Assembly (NCBI RefSeq): GCF_024139115.2
Contig: NC_085140.1
Coordinates: forward strand, 462,737,506 to 462,801,505
Direction of reading: 5' to 3'
Length of the DNA stretch: 64,000 nucleotides
Source of the DNA: Armigeres subalbatus
Lineage: Eukaryota; Arthropoda; Insecta; Diptera; Culicidae
Shown here: in pieces, positions 41,880 through 51,760 of the stretch
Position numbering within the stretch: position 1 is the first letter of the stretch
Layout of the letters: every line of letters starts with the position of its first letter
Translations under genes and position numbers: made by a program
The notes under the pieces: generated by a model
Seen by the model: the letters and a program-made list of their open reading frames with translations, nothing else
The model's database searches: none
What the model was told of the DNA's origin: nothing

Positions 41880-42946
41880 AGTTGATAAGCGGGCAGCAGG
41901 GACTATGTCCAAGGGCTTGACGATCCCTCCCCAGGCCATCTGCGAGTTGTGGAGCTTGCCTAGGATGTGGTGGGGTTTGACAGTGGGCCCTGTCAAGCCT
42001 CTATAAAAAGCTGCATGAATCCGCAAGTAGGCTCCGCCAAAGCGACCGTGTGCCACTCAAAGCGCTCAAGCCCAAGTCCTGGTGTTAGGTGGGACGCTAA
42101 ACAGCCCTGACACGACGGCCCTCCGACGAGACAGGAGGTTTGCGCAGGCCCAATAAGCCGCATGTAAAACCAATAATTACGAACAATATAAGAGATAATG
42201 CGATTCGATATAATCGGCAAAGACCTAGGCGACGAATAAAGGATCATGATTGGAAGCTTGGAACATGGAACTACAAGTCGCTAGGTTTCGCAGGTTGCGA
42301 CAGGATATCTACGATGAATTACTTCCCCGCAACTTCGACGTCGTGTCGCTGCAGGAGATTTGCTGGACAGGACAGAAAGTGTGGAAAAGCGGGCATCAAA
42401 GCTGTGGCACCACCAACGAGCTGGGAACCGGCTTCATAGTGCTGGGTAAGATGCGCCATCGTGTGATTCTTCTTCTTCTTCTTCATTGGCATTACATCCC
42501 CCACTGGGACATTGCCGCCTCGCAGCTTAGTGTTCATTCAGCACTTCCACAGTTATTAACTGCGAGGTTTCTAAGCCAAGTTACCATTTCTGCATTCGTA
42601 TATCATGAGGCTAACACGATGATACTTTTATGCCCAGGGAAGTCGAGACAATTTCCAATCCGAAAATTGTCTAGACCGGCACCGGGAATCGAACCCAGCC
42701 ACCCTCAGCATGGTCTTGCTTTGTAGCCGCGCATCTTACCGCACGGCTAAGGAGGGCCCCCATCGTGTGATTGGGTGGCAGCCAATCAACGCAAGGATGT
42801 GTAAGCTGAGGGTTAAAGGCCGTTTCTTCAACTATAGCATCATCAACGTACACTGCCCACACGAAGGGAGACCCGACGACGAAAAAGAAGCGTTCTACGC
42901 ACAGCTGGAGCAGACATATGATGGATGCCCACTGCGGACTTACTGA
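41880..42946 (+). pseudogene. RTE-clade element 5' end with endonuclease, 3'-truncated and split by Feilai
   Basis: A leader (GGGACTATGTCCAAGGGC, TGTCAAGCCTCTATAAAAAG) precedes an apurinic-type endonuclease frame: IYDELLPRNFDVVSLQEICW..GTGFIVLGKMRHRVI. It resumes after the SINE with GWQPINARMCKLRVKGRFFN and YSIINVHCPHEGRPDDEK. The SLQE glutamate and VHCPHE block are typical of RTE endonucleases. The match ends near 42930, before RT. Leaving out the SINE and one target copy restores continuity of the frame. Confidence 0.85.
42469..42759 (-). mobile_element. Feilai SINE in an RTE endonuclease gene
   Basis: CCATCGTGTGATT flanks it (42456-42468, 42760-42772). The left end is (TTC)n and the right end is the tRNA-like head (GCATCTTACCGCACGGCTAA). 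It appears full length, about 291 bp. Confidence 0.93.
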
Positions 42947-43069
42947 TTGCTATGCATATTATGTACAATACAAAGTCTTGCAATATAAATTTATACAATT
43001 ATTAAAACTTGTCCAATATTTTTTTCTACTGGAATTGTAATATGTCCGCCATTACGCATTTTCGTCCGA

Positions 43070-43131
43070 GGTATCCCCTGGAGTCAGCGAAGGTACCCCC
43101 GGGGGTACATGTACCCCAGGTTGAGAACCGC
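43070..43131 (-). mobile_element. hAT transposon terminal remnant
   Basis: On the minus strand CAGCGGTTCTCAACCTGGGG leads into GTACATGTACCCCCGGGGGT. This CAGNGGTTCTCAACC end is characteristic of a widespread hAT lineage (known). The other end was not found nearby. Confidence 0.6.
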
Positions 43132-43656
43132 TGTCCTAATGCTATGGGAGATGTAGTACCAAAAAATATGAAGAAGAATATCGTTATTCTGTTTTAATCC
43201 ATATTCTCCCAATAAATTGAACAGCTATTGTGAACTTTCAGCTAGCTTCGTCTAGACTCTGGGCATTAATGGCGCACGGTGTAAAAAAATGGATTATTAT
43301 CGAAGTTTCATGTACCTCTGATTTTTTTTTCACAGAAAGTTAGGCCAGGTCATTAGAAATGAGGCACGGGGTGTTTTAAAATATTTTATCGGCGATTAAA
43401 AAAAAAGTGATTTTTATTGTTTTCTTCTCCAATATTCGGTATAAAAAGTCAATTGATAACTCAGCAAAGGATGAATCACAGTAATTAACCCTCAAAATTG
43501 GAAATATTTACAATTGTAGTTTTTCTGTACATAGAACCAACATTTAAACGGATCTTAGATGGTAACAAATCGTTTTTATATGTAATTCAAGCGTTTCTTG
43601 AGTGTTTGTCGGTTATTTTTTTGGTGAATTACATTATTTTTTTTAGCAATTATCAT

Positions 43657-43860
43657 CTATCTCCGGCATCTATCCTGTTCTCTGTTAAATAAAATGTCTA
43701 CAATTCCATCTTCCAACATTTGCGCTAGATGACCTGCCCACTGAAGTGCGCCGTATTTTATAAAATTTATAACATTTTCTTTTTTGAACATATGATACAG
43801 CTCGTAACTCATGCGCCACACGCTTTTTTCTGGCCTCTCACTGAGTATTGTACGTAACAC
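43657..43860 (-). pseudogene. RT C-terminal-like remnant (WAGHL motif)
   Basis: The minus-strand ORF reads WRMSYELYHMFKKENVINFI and ALQWAGHLAQMLED, the block that follows RT in several non-LTR retrotransposons (W-x-GH-x-x-RM). Only this segment remains. Confidence 0.4.
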
Positions 43861-44170
43861 CTTCCACTCGTAAAATTCGAAAGGTAAAATTGGTCCTAGA
43901 ACTGATTACGTAAGCCGAAGGAAACCTTATTTGTAGTGGAAATGCCTCATAGGAAACGGTAAGAATAAACCATTCACTCTGCCAATACGAAGTAGATAGT
44001 GTAGTGTTACGGATAGAAATAGTTTGAGAGGATATGTAGGAGATAAGATTGGAGGTGCTGAAGAAATTGTTAACCTTGGAATGTTTGTGAAGTGGGACAA
44101 TAGTCCCTAGTAATATCGTTGTATTTATAATGGTTTTATTGCACAGTAAATCGCTATCTTGAAGAACATT

Positions 44171-44467
44171 CTTCTTCTTATTGGCATTACATCTCCACAG
44201 TGGGACAGAGCCGCCTCGCAGCTTAGTGTTCATTCAGCACTTCCACAGTTATCAACTGCAAGGTTTCTAAGCCAAGTTACCATTTTTGCATTCGTATATC
44301 ATGAGGCTAACACGATGATACTTTTATTTATTTATTTATGCCCAGGGAAGTCGAGACAATTTCCAATCCGAAAATTGCCTAGACCGGCACCGGGATTCAA
44401 ACCCAGCCACCCTCAGCATGGTCTTGCTTTGTAGCCGCGCGTCTTACCGCACCACTAAGGAGGGCCC
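44171..44467 (-). mobile_element. Feilai SINE with internal ATTT expansion
   Basis: CTTGAAGAACATT flanks it (44158-44170, 44468-44480). The layout is Feilai with (TTC)n at left and the tRNA head at right. A TTTATTTATTTA expansion near 44327 interrupts the body. Confidence 0.92.
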
Positions 44468-44729
44468 CTTGAAGAACATTATAAAGTCATAAGTATTACT
44501 TGGGATGTTTCCAGTAAAGTTGAAAGACGTATTGCTGCTGCGAAAATGGCCTTCTCAACCGTAAGTAACCAGTTTACTGCTCATAAAAGCATGAATATCC
44601 CCCGCAGATATGGAACGAATCAAATATGACCCTGTGTAGCAGCAGCATAGCTTCCGTAACATGCATATAGAAAGGACATTCTCTATTTAAAACTTTAGTT
44701 CATCCAGTAGCTATTATCGGACATGGAAC

Positions 44730-44927
44730 ATGGAAATTATGACTATGAGAAGCTTTTGTGGTTTTCAAGTAAAATATGATGTGTACCACAGAAAATATGA
44801 GACAGTGTATCAAGAGGAAAATATTATGAATCAAATAAAGTATGGCAGACTTACAATGGGCTGGCTATCTAGTACGAATGTTGGAAGAAAAAAATGCAAA
44901 TACAAGATGGACCAGAGAACTGGATAG
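44730..44927 (+). pseudogene. RT C-terminal-like remnant, inverted relative to 43657-43860
   Basis: The frame reads VYHRKYETVYQEENIMNQIK and then GRLTMGWLSSTNVGRKK, which aligns with the minus-strand remnant at 43657-43860 at moderate identity. Confidence 0.35.
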
Positions 44928-45742
44928 AGGCTGGAAACAGATGATAATTGCAGGAACATATTGTGATTCATGCAAAAATTAAAAAAAAATCCCAAAAAAA
45001 TACATCTAAAACGCTCAAAATACAGAAACAAATGATTTTTCAACATTTTTGATCCGTTTAAAAATTAATTTTATAAAAACAAATGTTACATATGTGTATA
45101 TGTCCAATTTTGAGGGTTAATTACTATGATTCAACCCTCGCTGAGTTGTCAATTGACTTTTTATACCGGATATTGGAGAAAAGAAACAATAAAATCACTT
45201 TTTTCGCCGATGAAATATTTAAAACACCCCGTGTCTCATTTCTAATGACCTTGCCTAACTTTCTGTGAAAAAAATCAGAGGTACATGAAACTTCGATAAT
45301 AATCCATTTTTTTTACACCGTGTGGCGGGAAAATAAAATTTCTATGAAGAATTAGAAATTTTCTATAAAAATTAGGAAATTGCCAATAAAGAAATCTGGG
45401 TATAAGGAATAAATAAATATTAAATTTCCACAAATAATTCAAAATTTGCATAAACAATTGAGAATTTTACACAAAACAAAAATAAATTTGCACTTTCAAA
45501 AGCAAAAATTGCACTTATAAAAGAGCATTTTTCATAAACAAATACAAAATTTTCATAAATAAATCAATATTAGCAATTAACAATTACAAAATTTTCCGCA
45601 AAATAAATATTTTCTTCGACAAAAAATTTAAAAATTTTCACTTAATAATCATTAATAAGCAATTAAAAAATATGAAAATTTCGATAAAAAAGTATAAGTG
45701 TTTATTACTAAATTACCTCACTTGATCAATACAGTTGCTGAT

Positions 45743-45809
45743 TTTTTTTTTTTTTTTTTTTTAATCTTTATTTCTGTGTTTTTTTAATCTACAGATTAAG
45801 TTCAACACC
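45743..45809 (-). mobile_element. 67-bp retroposed tail with poly(A) and 14-bp target duplication (copy 2)
   Basis: The minus strand reads GGTGTTGAACTTAATCTGTA, AATAAAGATT and poly(A). ATACAGTTGCTGAT flanks both sides (45729-45742 and 45810-45823). Confidence 0.8.
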
Positions 45810-45895
45810 ATACAGTTGCTGATGAAGAATGTGTATAGCCGCCAGACATTCTAAATACTCACGCTCCTCCAATGTGGACGTGTACGAATCTGTGT

Positions 45896-46420
45896 CATAA
45901 GGTCGAAGGTCATAAGGTCGAAGGTCAAAAGGTCGAAAGGACAAAAGGTCGAAAGGACAAAATGTCGAGAGGACAAAAGGTCGAAAGGACAAAAGGTCGA
46001 AAGGACAAATGGTCGAAAGGACAAAAGATCGAAAGGACAAAAGGTCGAAGGGACAAAAGGTCGAAAGAACAAAAGGTCGAAAGGACAAAAGGTCGAAAGA
46101 ACAAAAGATCGAAAGGACAAAAGGTCGAAAGGGCAAAAGGTCGAAAGGACAGAAGGTCGAAAGGATAAAAGGCCGAAAGGATAGAAGGTCGAAAGGATAA
46201 AAGTTCGAAAGGACAAAAGACCGAAATGATAAAAGGTCGAAAACAAAAGGTCGAAAGGATTAAATGTCGAAAAGTCAAAAGATCGAAAGTCAAAAAATTG
46301 AAGAGATAAAGGTCGAAAGTCAAAAAATTGAAAGTACAAAAGGTCAAAATGACAAAATGTCGAAGGAAAAGAGGGTCGAAAAAATAACAGAAGGTTGAAT
46401 AAAAAACAGGTCAAAAAAAT
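45896..46420 (+). repeat. GGACAAAAGGTCGAAA minisatellite, left arm
   Basis: More than 30 units of about 15 bases, most regular at 45940-46200 and decaying rightward. Reads as KVERTKGRKDKRSKGQ-type repeats in one frame and FRPFVLSTFCPFDLLS-type in the opposite strand; not a gene. Confidence 0.95.
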
Positions 46421-47225
46421 ACTAAAGTTTCCCGTCTGAAGGCGGTCTTGGGCGTTAGAGGGTTACTAGTTGACTTCAAAATGAAACACAAACATTCACA
46501 AATCACGTAAGGGAGAGGGTTGAGCAAAGTGTGACGATCTATTCAAAATGTTCAGATGTTTCTTACAAAAAGACAGATTGGGGGAGCAGGAGGGAGGGTT
46601 GAAAATTCCCTATTTTTGCGTAACGTAATTAATGGATCTTCCCTAATGCAGATTTTGGCAATTCCATACTCCTCCAAAATTTACAGCGTAACGTAACGGT
46701 TTCTAATAATAAAAAAATGTATTTTGTACATTCGTGCATAGTTACTTAAAAACAAATTTTGTGAACAAAAACGTATCATCTTTTAGCACATAAAAATAAA
46801 ATTACTGTCATTAAAAGATGGTATGTTAAGCTTAAATTATAAGTTTGAATCATCATTTTGATGAAAATGAGTGAAGAACTATTTTCATGAATTACAATTG
46901 AAGTTAATAAAGCCTAGCAATACTTTGATAAAAATAAGAATACCCTATGTTTCAACAAAAAGAAAATTCTAGAATGAAATGTTTTCAAGTGTTGGTATTT
47001 CATATGCGGTAGAAAAATGCGAAACTCGAAAGAAAAGGTTATGAATAAAAGAATGGAAAGAATCAACAATGAAAATAAGGTTAAACACAAATAAATATTA
47101 ATGTGCGAAACTCGAATGACAAGCCTTTGATTAAAAGAAGGAAAAATTCAACAATAAAATATAATCAGGCGAAACACAAATAAATATAAATATGTGAATC
47201 AAGAAAGAACGGCCTATGACTAAAA

Positions 47226-47891
47226 GACCTTCGACCTTCGACCTTTTGTCCAACAACCGCAATTTCTATCTTTTGTTCTTTCAACTTTTTGTCTTTCGAC
47301 CTTTTCACTTCCGACCCTTTGTCTTTCGACCTTTTGTCCTTCGACGTTTTTACTTTCAACCTTCTGACCTTTCGATCTTTTATCCTTCGACCTTTTGACT
47401 CAGATTTTTTTTTGTTTCGAAATTTGACCTTTCGACCTTTTGACCTCTTGGCTCAGATTTTTTTGTTTCGACCTTTTGACCTTTCGACATTTTGACCTTT
47501 CGACCTTTTATCGTTTCGACCTTTTGTCCTTCGACCTTTTGGCTCAGATTTCTTTTGTTTCGACATTTGACCTTTCGATTTTTCGACCTTTTGATCTGTT
47601 GGCTCAGATTTTTTTGTTTCGACCTTTTGACCTTTGAACATTTTGACCTTTCGACCTTTTGTCGTTTCGACCTTTTGACCTTCGACCTTTTGGCTCAGAT
47701 TTTTTGTTTCGACCTTTTGACCCTTGGACCTTTTGACCCTTCGACCTTTTGTCCTTTCAACCTTTTGTTCTTTCGACCTTTTGTCCTTTCGACCTTTTGA
47801 CTCAGATTTTTTGTTTCGACCTTTTGTCCCTTCGACCTTTTAACTGTTCGACCTTTTGTCCTTTCGACCTTTTGACCTTCGACCTTTTGTC
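47226..47891 (-). repeat. GGACAAAAGGTCGAAA minisatellite, right arm (inverted), with CTCAGATTTTTTGTTT inserts
   Basis: Units CGACCTTTTGTCCTTT recur. About six times the spacer GGCTCAGATTTTTTTGTTTC or a close variant appears, creating a longer ~100-bp period absent from the left arm. Confidence 0.93.
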
Positions 47892-47997
47892 CTGTGTTGG
47901 CTTGAGAAATGGATTGCGAGTGATTTGACTATGCGTCCAATTTGGGAATCTCGAGCTCGTTCAGTAGCCGCTAGGTTGCGAAGGCCGACGGAGGTCC

Positions 47998-48076
47998 TTC
48001 GTAGCTTAGTTGGTTAAAGCACCAGTCTAGCGTACTGTAGGGCCATGGGTTCGAGTCCATCGAAGGGAAAGTGGTG
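47998..48076 (+). mobile_element. tRNA-Ala-like SINE head
   Basis: TCCTTCG (48003) pairs with CGAAGGG as an acceptor stem; D-arm box A TAGCTTAGTTGG; anticodon stem CAGT/ACTG with loop CTAGCGT giving anticodon AGC; box B GGGTTCGAGTCC. The T stem is short by one pair and no CCA or T-run terminator follows, so a SINE head or tRNA pseudogene is more likely than a working gene. Confidence 0.6.
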
Positions 48077-48600
48077 ACCTCCAATACATTTTCCAAATCA
48101 ATATCTTCCACATAACGTACATATTCACATATGAGTTTTCATAACATTGTAAATTAACGTCCAAGTCCGGTGGTTTAATCCCCGGAAATAGGCAATTAAC
48201 TTTGATTGAACTAATATTGATTTATTAAAGTAAATTTTGTATTTTCTCCGTGGAACATTTTGATTTCTTCAAGAAAAGTTCTTTTTTTATAATTGCAATT
48301 ATTGCTTTTAAAAGTGCTAATATATTTTTGTTTTATTAAAAATTCTTAATTTTTTGTGGGAATTATGCATTAAGTATTTGTGGAAATTTTATTCATTGCT
48401 CATACCCTGATTTCTGATTTCTTTATTGACATTTCCTTTTTTTTAAGGAAAATTTCAAAGTTTTTAGGAGTTTTTTTAGTCGGGCGTTAAAGGGTCAAGT
48501 AATAATTCCTTCTAAATTCCGTCACATATTTATGGCTCTGAACATACGTTGGGAAAACCCGGCATACATCCAGAATCCGATGATCATTTTTGGTCCCAAA
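48077..48600. other. AT-rich sequence after the SINE head
   Basis: The first part (to about 48140) may be the SINE body. The rest shows nothing recognisable. Confidence 0.4.
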
Positions 48601-48604
48601 ATCA

Positions 48605-49273
48605 TAGGGGAAGGGGAGGCAATATGCCCTAGCTCAGCAAACGCTGCTTTATTGTCTTATTTGTAACGCCAAATTTGTTAAAAATTGTCAAAAATCTAAA
48701 TCATATTGATAATATTCACATTTCAAAAAAGTGGTAATATTCTGTTGCTGTTGTCTGTTGTCTCATGAGGCAAAACGCTCCTACACTACCAAAAATCCAC
48801 ACATATTTATTGGCAAATAGATTTAACTTATGATGTATATCAGCGCACACATAACCATTCCCCACGCGAACTACTAATAAAAAATATATCCAAATAAACT
48901 TTATGTGTGGTCTCGAATTAGCAATTATTTAATTTATGTGTGGTTCTATATCGAATATATTAGGGTGGAGCTATTGCAAAAATTTATACCGGCGACACAT
49001 ATATCTTATACAGATATTTTTGGCAGTGTAGGGAACAAAGCACCACGCGTCGGCGAATCAGCATTCTGGTATGGATAGTGCGTGCGCCAAAATGTTAGAT
49101 GTTTCTTCAAAATGTGGAAATTTTCGGTTTTTCCGATCTTCCCATACACTATTTTGAAACTTTTTTCGCCTAACCTACATAATTTTAGATCTAGTTTTGT
49201 TACGGACATCTTAATGACGGTAAATATGAGGGAAACCATAAAAGGCGTTTTGCCTCAGGGGCCTCTTCCCCTA
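48605..49273. mobile_element. DNA element with TAGGGGAAG inverted ends, copy 2
   Basis: Matches 30091-30654 in the same orientation and ends CTCTTCCCCTA. A 245-bp MITE interrupts it at 48784-49028. Confidence 0.7.
48784..49028. mobile_element. 245-bp MITE with TA target duplication
   Basis: Ends CACTACCAAAAAT and ATTTTTGGCAGTG are inverted repeats. TA lies at 48782-48783 and 49029-49030; the sister copy has CTCCTAGGGAAC with one TA (30332-30333) at that place. TA duplication suggests mobilisation by a Tc1/mariner-type transposase. Confidence 0.88.
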
Positions 49274-50935
49274 CCTTGAAACTACTTTCAATTTCCAATT
49301 GAAGCAACCCTAAATTCTGTAGGTATATATGCCAAAGTCTTTTGTGGTCTCTTCTTCTTCTACTTCTTTTTTAAGCGCCAGTAGAAAATAGAAAATATTG
49401 CCCGAACATTTGTTTATTCACTTGTCATAAGACGAGTTTGTATAATCCCATTTAATTCCACCACTTAATTGTACCTTCACAAATACGTATTTCGACCTCA
49501 ACAGTAAGGTCGTCTTCAGTGTCTCGTACTTGACTTGTTTTTTATTTGAAAATTTGGTTGGTTCCCAAGATTATTTTATGAATTTCTAAAAACATTTTAA
49601 AAATTTCTATCTACAATTATAGAAATCCATCTGCGTGCATTATTTAATCACGTAAAAAAGAATCCAGTGTGTTTATCCAAAATCCTTATTGCTCTGCTTT
49701 GAAATAACTTTGAACTGTTGAAAAAAAGATTGGAAGCAAAGCGATCCTTCGATCTTGAGCTATTTTCGCTGATTGCGATTTCATGACTGGTTCGGTGTTA
49801 TCAAAATACAAACAATGGAGGAGAAAAGCAATCCAAAGAAGCAAATCATGCACGCACTTTTCGATGTTTGTTTTGAATTAAGATATCGTTCCTCTTCAGT
49901 GAGAACAAGCGCGCCTCTTATTCCACAAACAATCGACCCAAAACTTTTTTTTAGATCCTCAATACGAATGCGTTTCTGTTTGGGTGCTCGTTTTCTCAGT
50001 TCTGTTTTCGTTTCACGGGTGAAACCAAAAGTAGAAAATCGAAATATGCCCGGCGACGTTGGCACTGCATGGCACGATTGAAGCGGACACAGTTTTAGCC
50101 GAGTCACAAACTAATCTTTTATTCATCAGGCTTATGGAAGTGCACAATGTTAAAACTTTTTCGATGAGGCGAGCGCAAACGGTTTGTGTGGTAAGCTTCA
50201 ATTTCAACAGTCAGTGTTTTGTTTATGGCTTTTCACTTCCGCCGAGGTTCTCTCTGTCGAGGGCGATGGCAGTGATCTAAAATAAAATCACAAAAAAATA
50301 AAGACTGGCACTATGCATGTTGTTCCCCATAACGGCAATGCTGCACTGCACTGGCTGATGATAAGACTCATAATTCCCGCGGAAGCAACCCAAGAGCCGC
50401 AGTCTTTCCAGCTGGAAGCGTTGATGGATTAATGGGTTATCAGCTGATGGGCCAAGCGGCGTGTCATAATTGATTAGCTGGAATCGCCTCCAGTCCACGA
50501 ACCGCAATATTGAACAGTATCAGATGGGTCCACTGAATTTTGCAATATTGAGGGACACAATCTCGAGATGAGTTATGTCATAATCCCGAAGAACAATAAA
50601 GAGGTTTATATACTTCAAAGCGGCTCTGCCTTGCTTATTAAATCTTATAAACGAAGACATAAACTGCTCCAGTAGATAAATGGGATTGCTTGTGTCTTAA
50701 TGAAATTTTGACAAGATGAGATTGTTGGAAACATTTTATTACACTCTTACGACTGAGTTTAAATAATTCAAAGCGTTTGCTCAAACATGATTTCTGTCAT
50801 CTAATTATGAACAAACGCATGAAAATTAAAAAAATATTTCCAAGACTTCTTCATAAACTCTTTAATTAGGAAATGTTTTCCAGGGCTAAGAGTCTATCCG
50901 AAATGCTTTATTGTTGCTCACCCACGCGCATATAT
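49274..50935. other. Mostly unassigned sequence, with a MITE fragment at 49420-49533
   Basis: CACTTGTCATAAGACGAGTT at 49420 begins a partial copy of the 3330 MITE, lost at its right end. From 49740 to 50500 base composition is more balanced and chance ORFs overlap on both strands, but no domain is recognised. Confidence 0.5.
49420..49533 (+). mobile_element. 3'-truncated copy of the CTTGTCATAAGACGAG MITE
   Basis: Left terminal repeat and interior up to GTCTCGTACTTGACTTG match 3330-3440; the right terminal repeat is missing. Confidence 0.75.
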
Positions 50936-51716
50936 CATTAGGAACAATCTCAAATATCATAAACGAACGTCAAATTATTGGCAGTCCACGGCGATATGAT
51001 TTCAGTTCAATCAAATCGCTCCAACCAATCGCTTCTGCAGACCAAACGAATGGTCACGTTCATTTTCGTTCAATTTAATGGGGCGCACAAAGAATAGCCC
51101 CCCGTCCAAAATTAGCTAAATCGAGGCCGTGCAATGGAACGTGAAGTTATTCGCACGTCCGGCGGTACCTCCCCATCACTTCTTAATTTTTTCAATTCCA
51201 TTTGAGATAGGGTGGTTGTTCCATTAAAAGTGATTGTGATAGAGTTCTCGCACAATATGCATGTCTAGCATATTTATCGTAATCTCCGAAAGATTTTTTT
51301 TCTATAATCCGTTGTTCCATTCTTTGATTTGGCTGCATGGCAATACGATAGGGCTTCCTCTGATCTGCAATAGATAGATAAAGTACTTTTACTAGCCGAG
51401 GTTTCTCGGAAAAGTTACCATTAAGAAGTTCGTATAGAAGTTATAAAGTTTATATCAGAGAAGCTAAGAAAATTTCCATTTGGACAATTTGTGCACCGAA
51501 CGGGTATTCGAACTCGACTACTTTCATCATGGTCTGATTTGTGTTCATGCATCTTATCACTAAGCTATGCAATGAACCTAACTATTCTAGATGTCTTCGC
51601 TTTTACTTTTGATTCAAATTTGGAAGAGTTTCTTTTATTACCTGAGACGATCTCATAGCAACAAAGCATAAAGTGCAAAGTGATGTATAATTAAAATTTG
51701 CATATCCATTATCCTG
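50936..51716 (-). repeat. Duplicated segment B, carrying the empty errantivirus site
   Basis: Reverse complement of 7663-7716 joined to 15140-15792. The target TTATAC occurs once, near 51685. A tRNA-like module (box A TAGCTTAGTGATAAGATGC at 51549-51567 on the minus strand, box B GAGTTCGAATAC at 51505-51516) is complete here and partly deleted in copy A. The homology may continue to the gap. Confidence 0.85.
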
Positions 51717-51760
51717 GCTTGCAATCACCTATTACTTGGAGCAATACGTAATAACTTCTA

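Larger units (their letters stand above)
43276..45322. mobile_element. 2.05-kb element with ~225-bp inverted ends
   Basis: Left arm 43276-43501 begins ACGGTGTAAAAAAATGG and ends AACCCTCAAAATTGG; the right arm 45099-45322 is its reverse complement with moderate divergence. The inner parts also carry related coding remnants in opposite orientation (43657-43860 minus, 44730-44927 plus). A Feilai SINE lies between. No transposase recognised. Confidence 0.75.
45896..47891. mobile_element. Foldback-like element with GGTCGAAAGGACAAAA minisatellite arms
   Basis: A 15-16-bp minisatellite runs in one orientation at 45896-46420 and inverted at 47226-47891. CTGTGT stands just outside both ends (45890-45895 and 47892-47897), a possible short target duplication. 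The ~800-bp middle (46421-47225) has no ORF or recognised family. Architecture matches the 30.9-33.9-kb element with an unrelated core motif. Confidence 0.5.

Noticed and set aside
41067..42056. ORFs of 70-156 residues around 41-42 kb
   Set aside because: They translate the GGCTTCCGAGCC minisatellite and RTE leader; no domain.
45789..46414. 187- and 140-residue Phe/Leu/Ser-rich repeat proteins
   Set aside because: Pure translation of the GGACAAAAGGTCGAAA minisatellite.
47998..48076. Functional tRNA-Ala(AGC) gene
   Set aside because: T stem lacks a base pair and no T-run terminator follows; a SINE head explains it better.
49773..50107. ORFs of 102 and 108 residues on opposite strands
   Set aside because: Mutual shadows without recognisable features.
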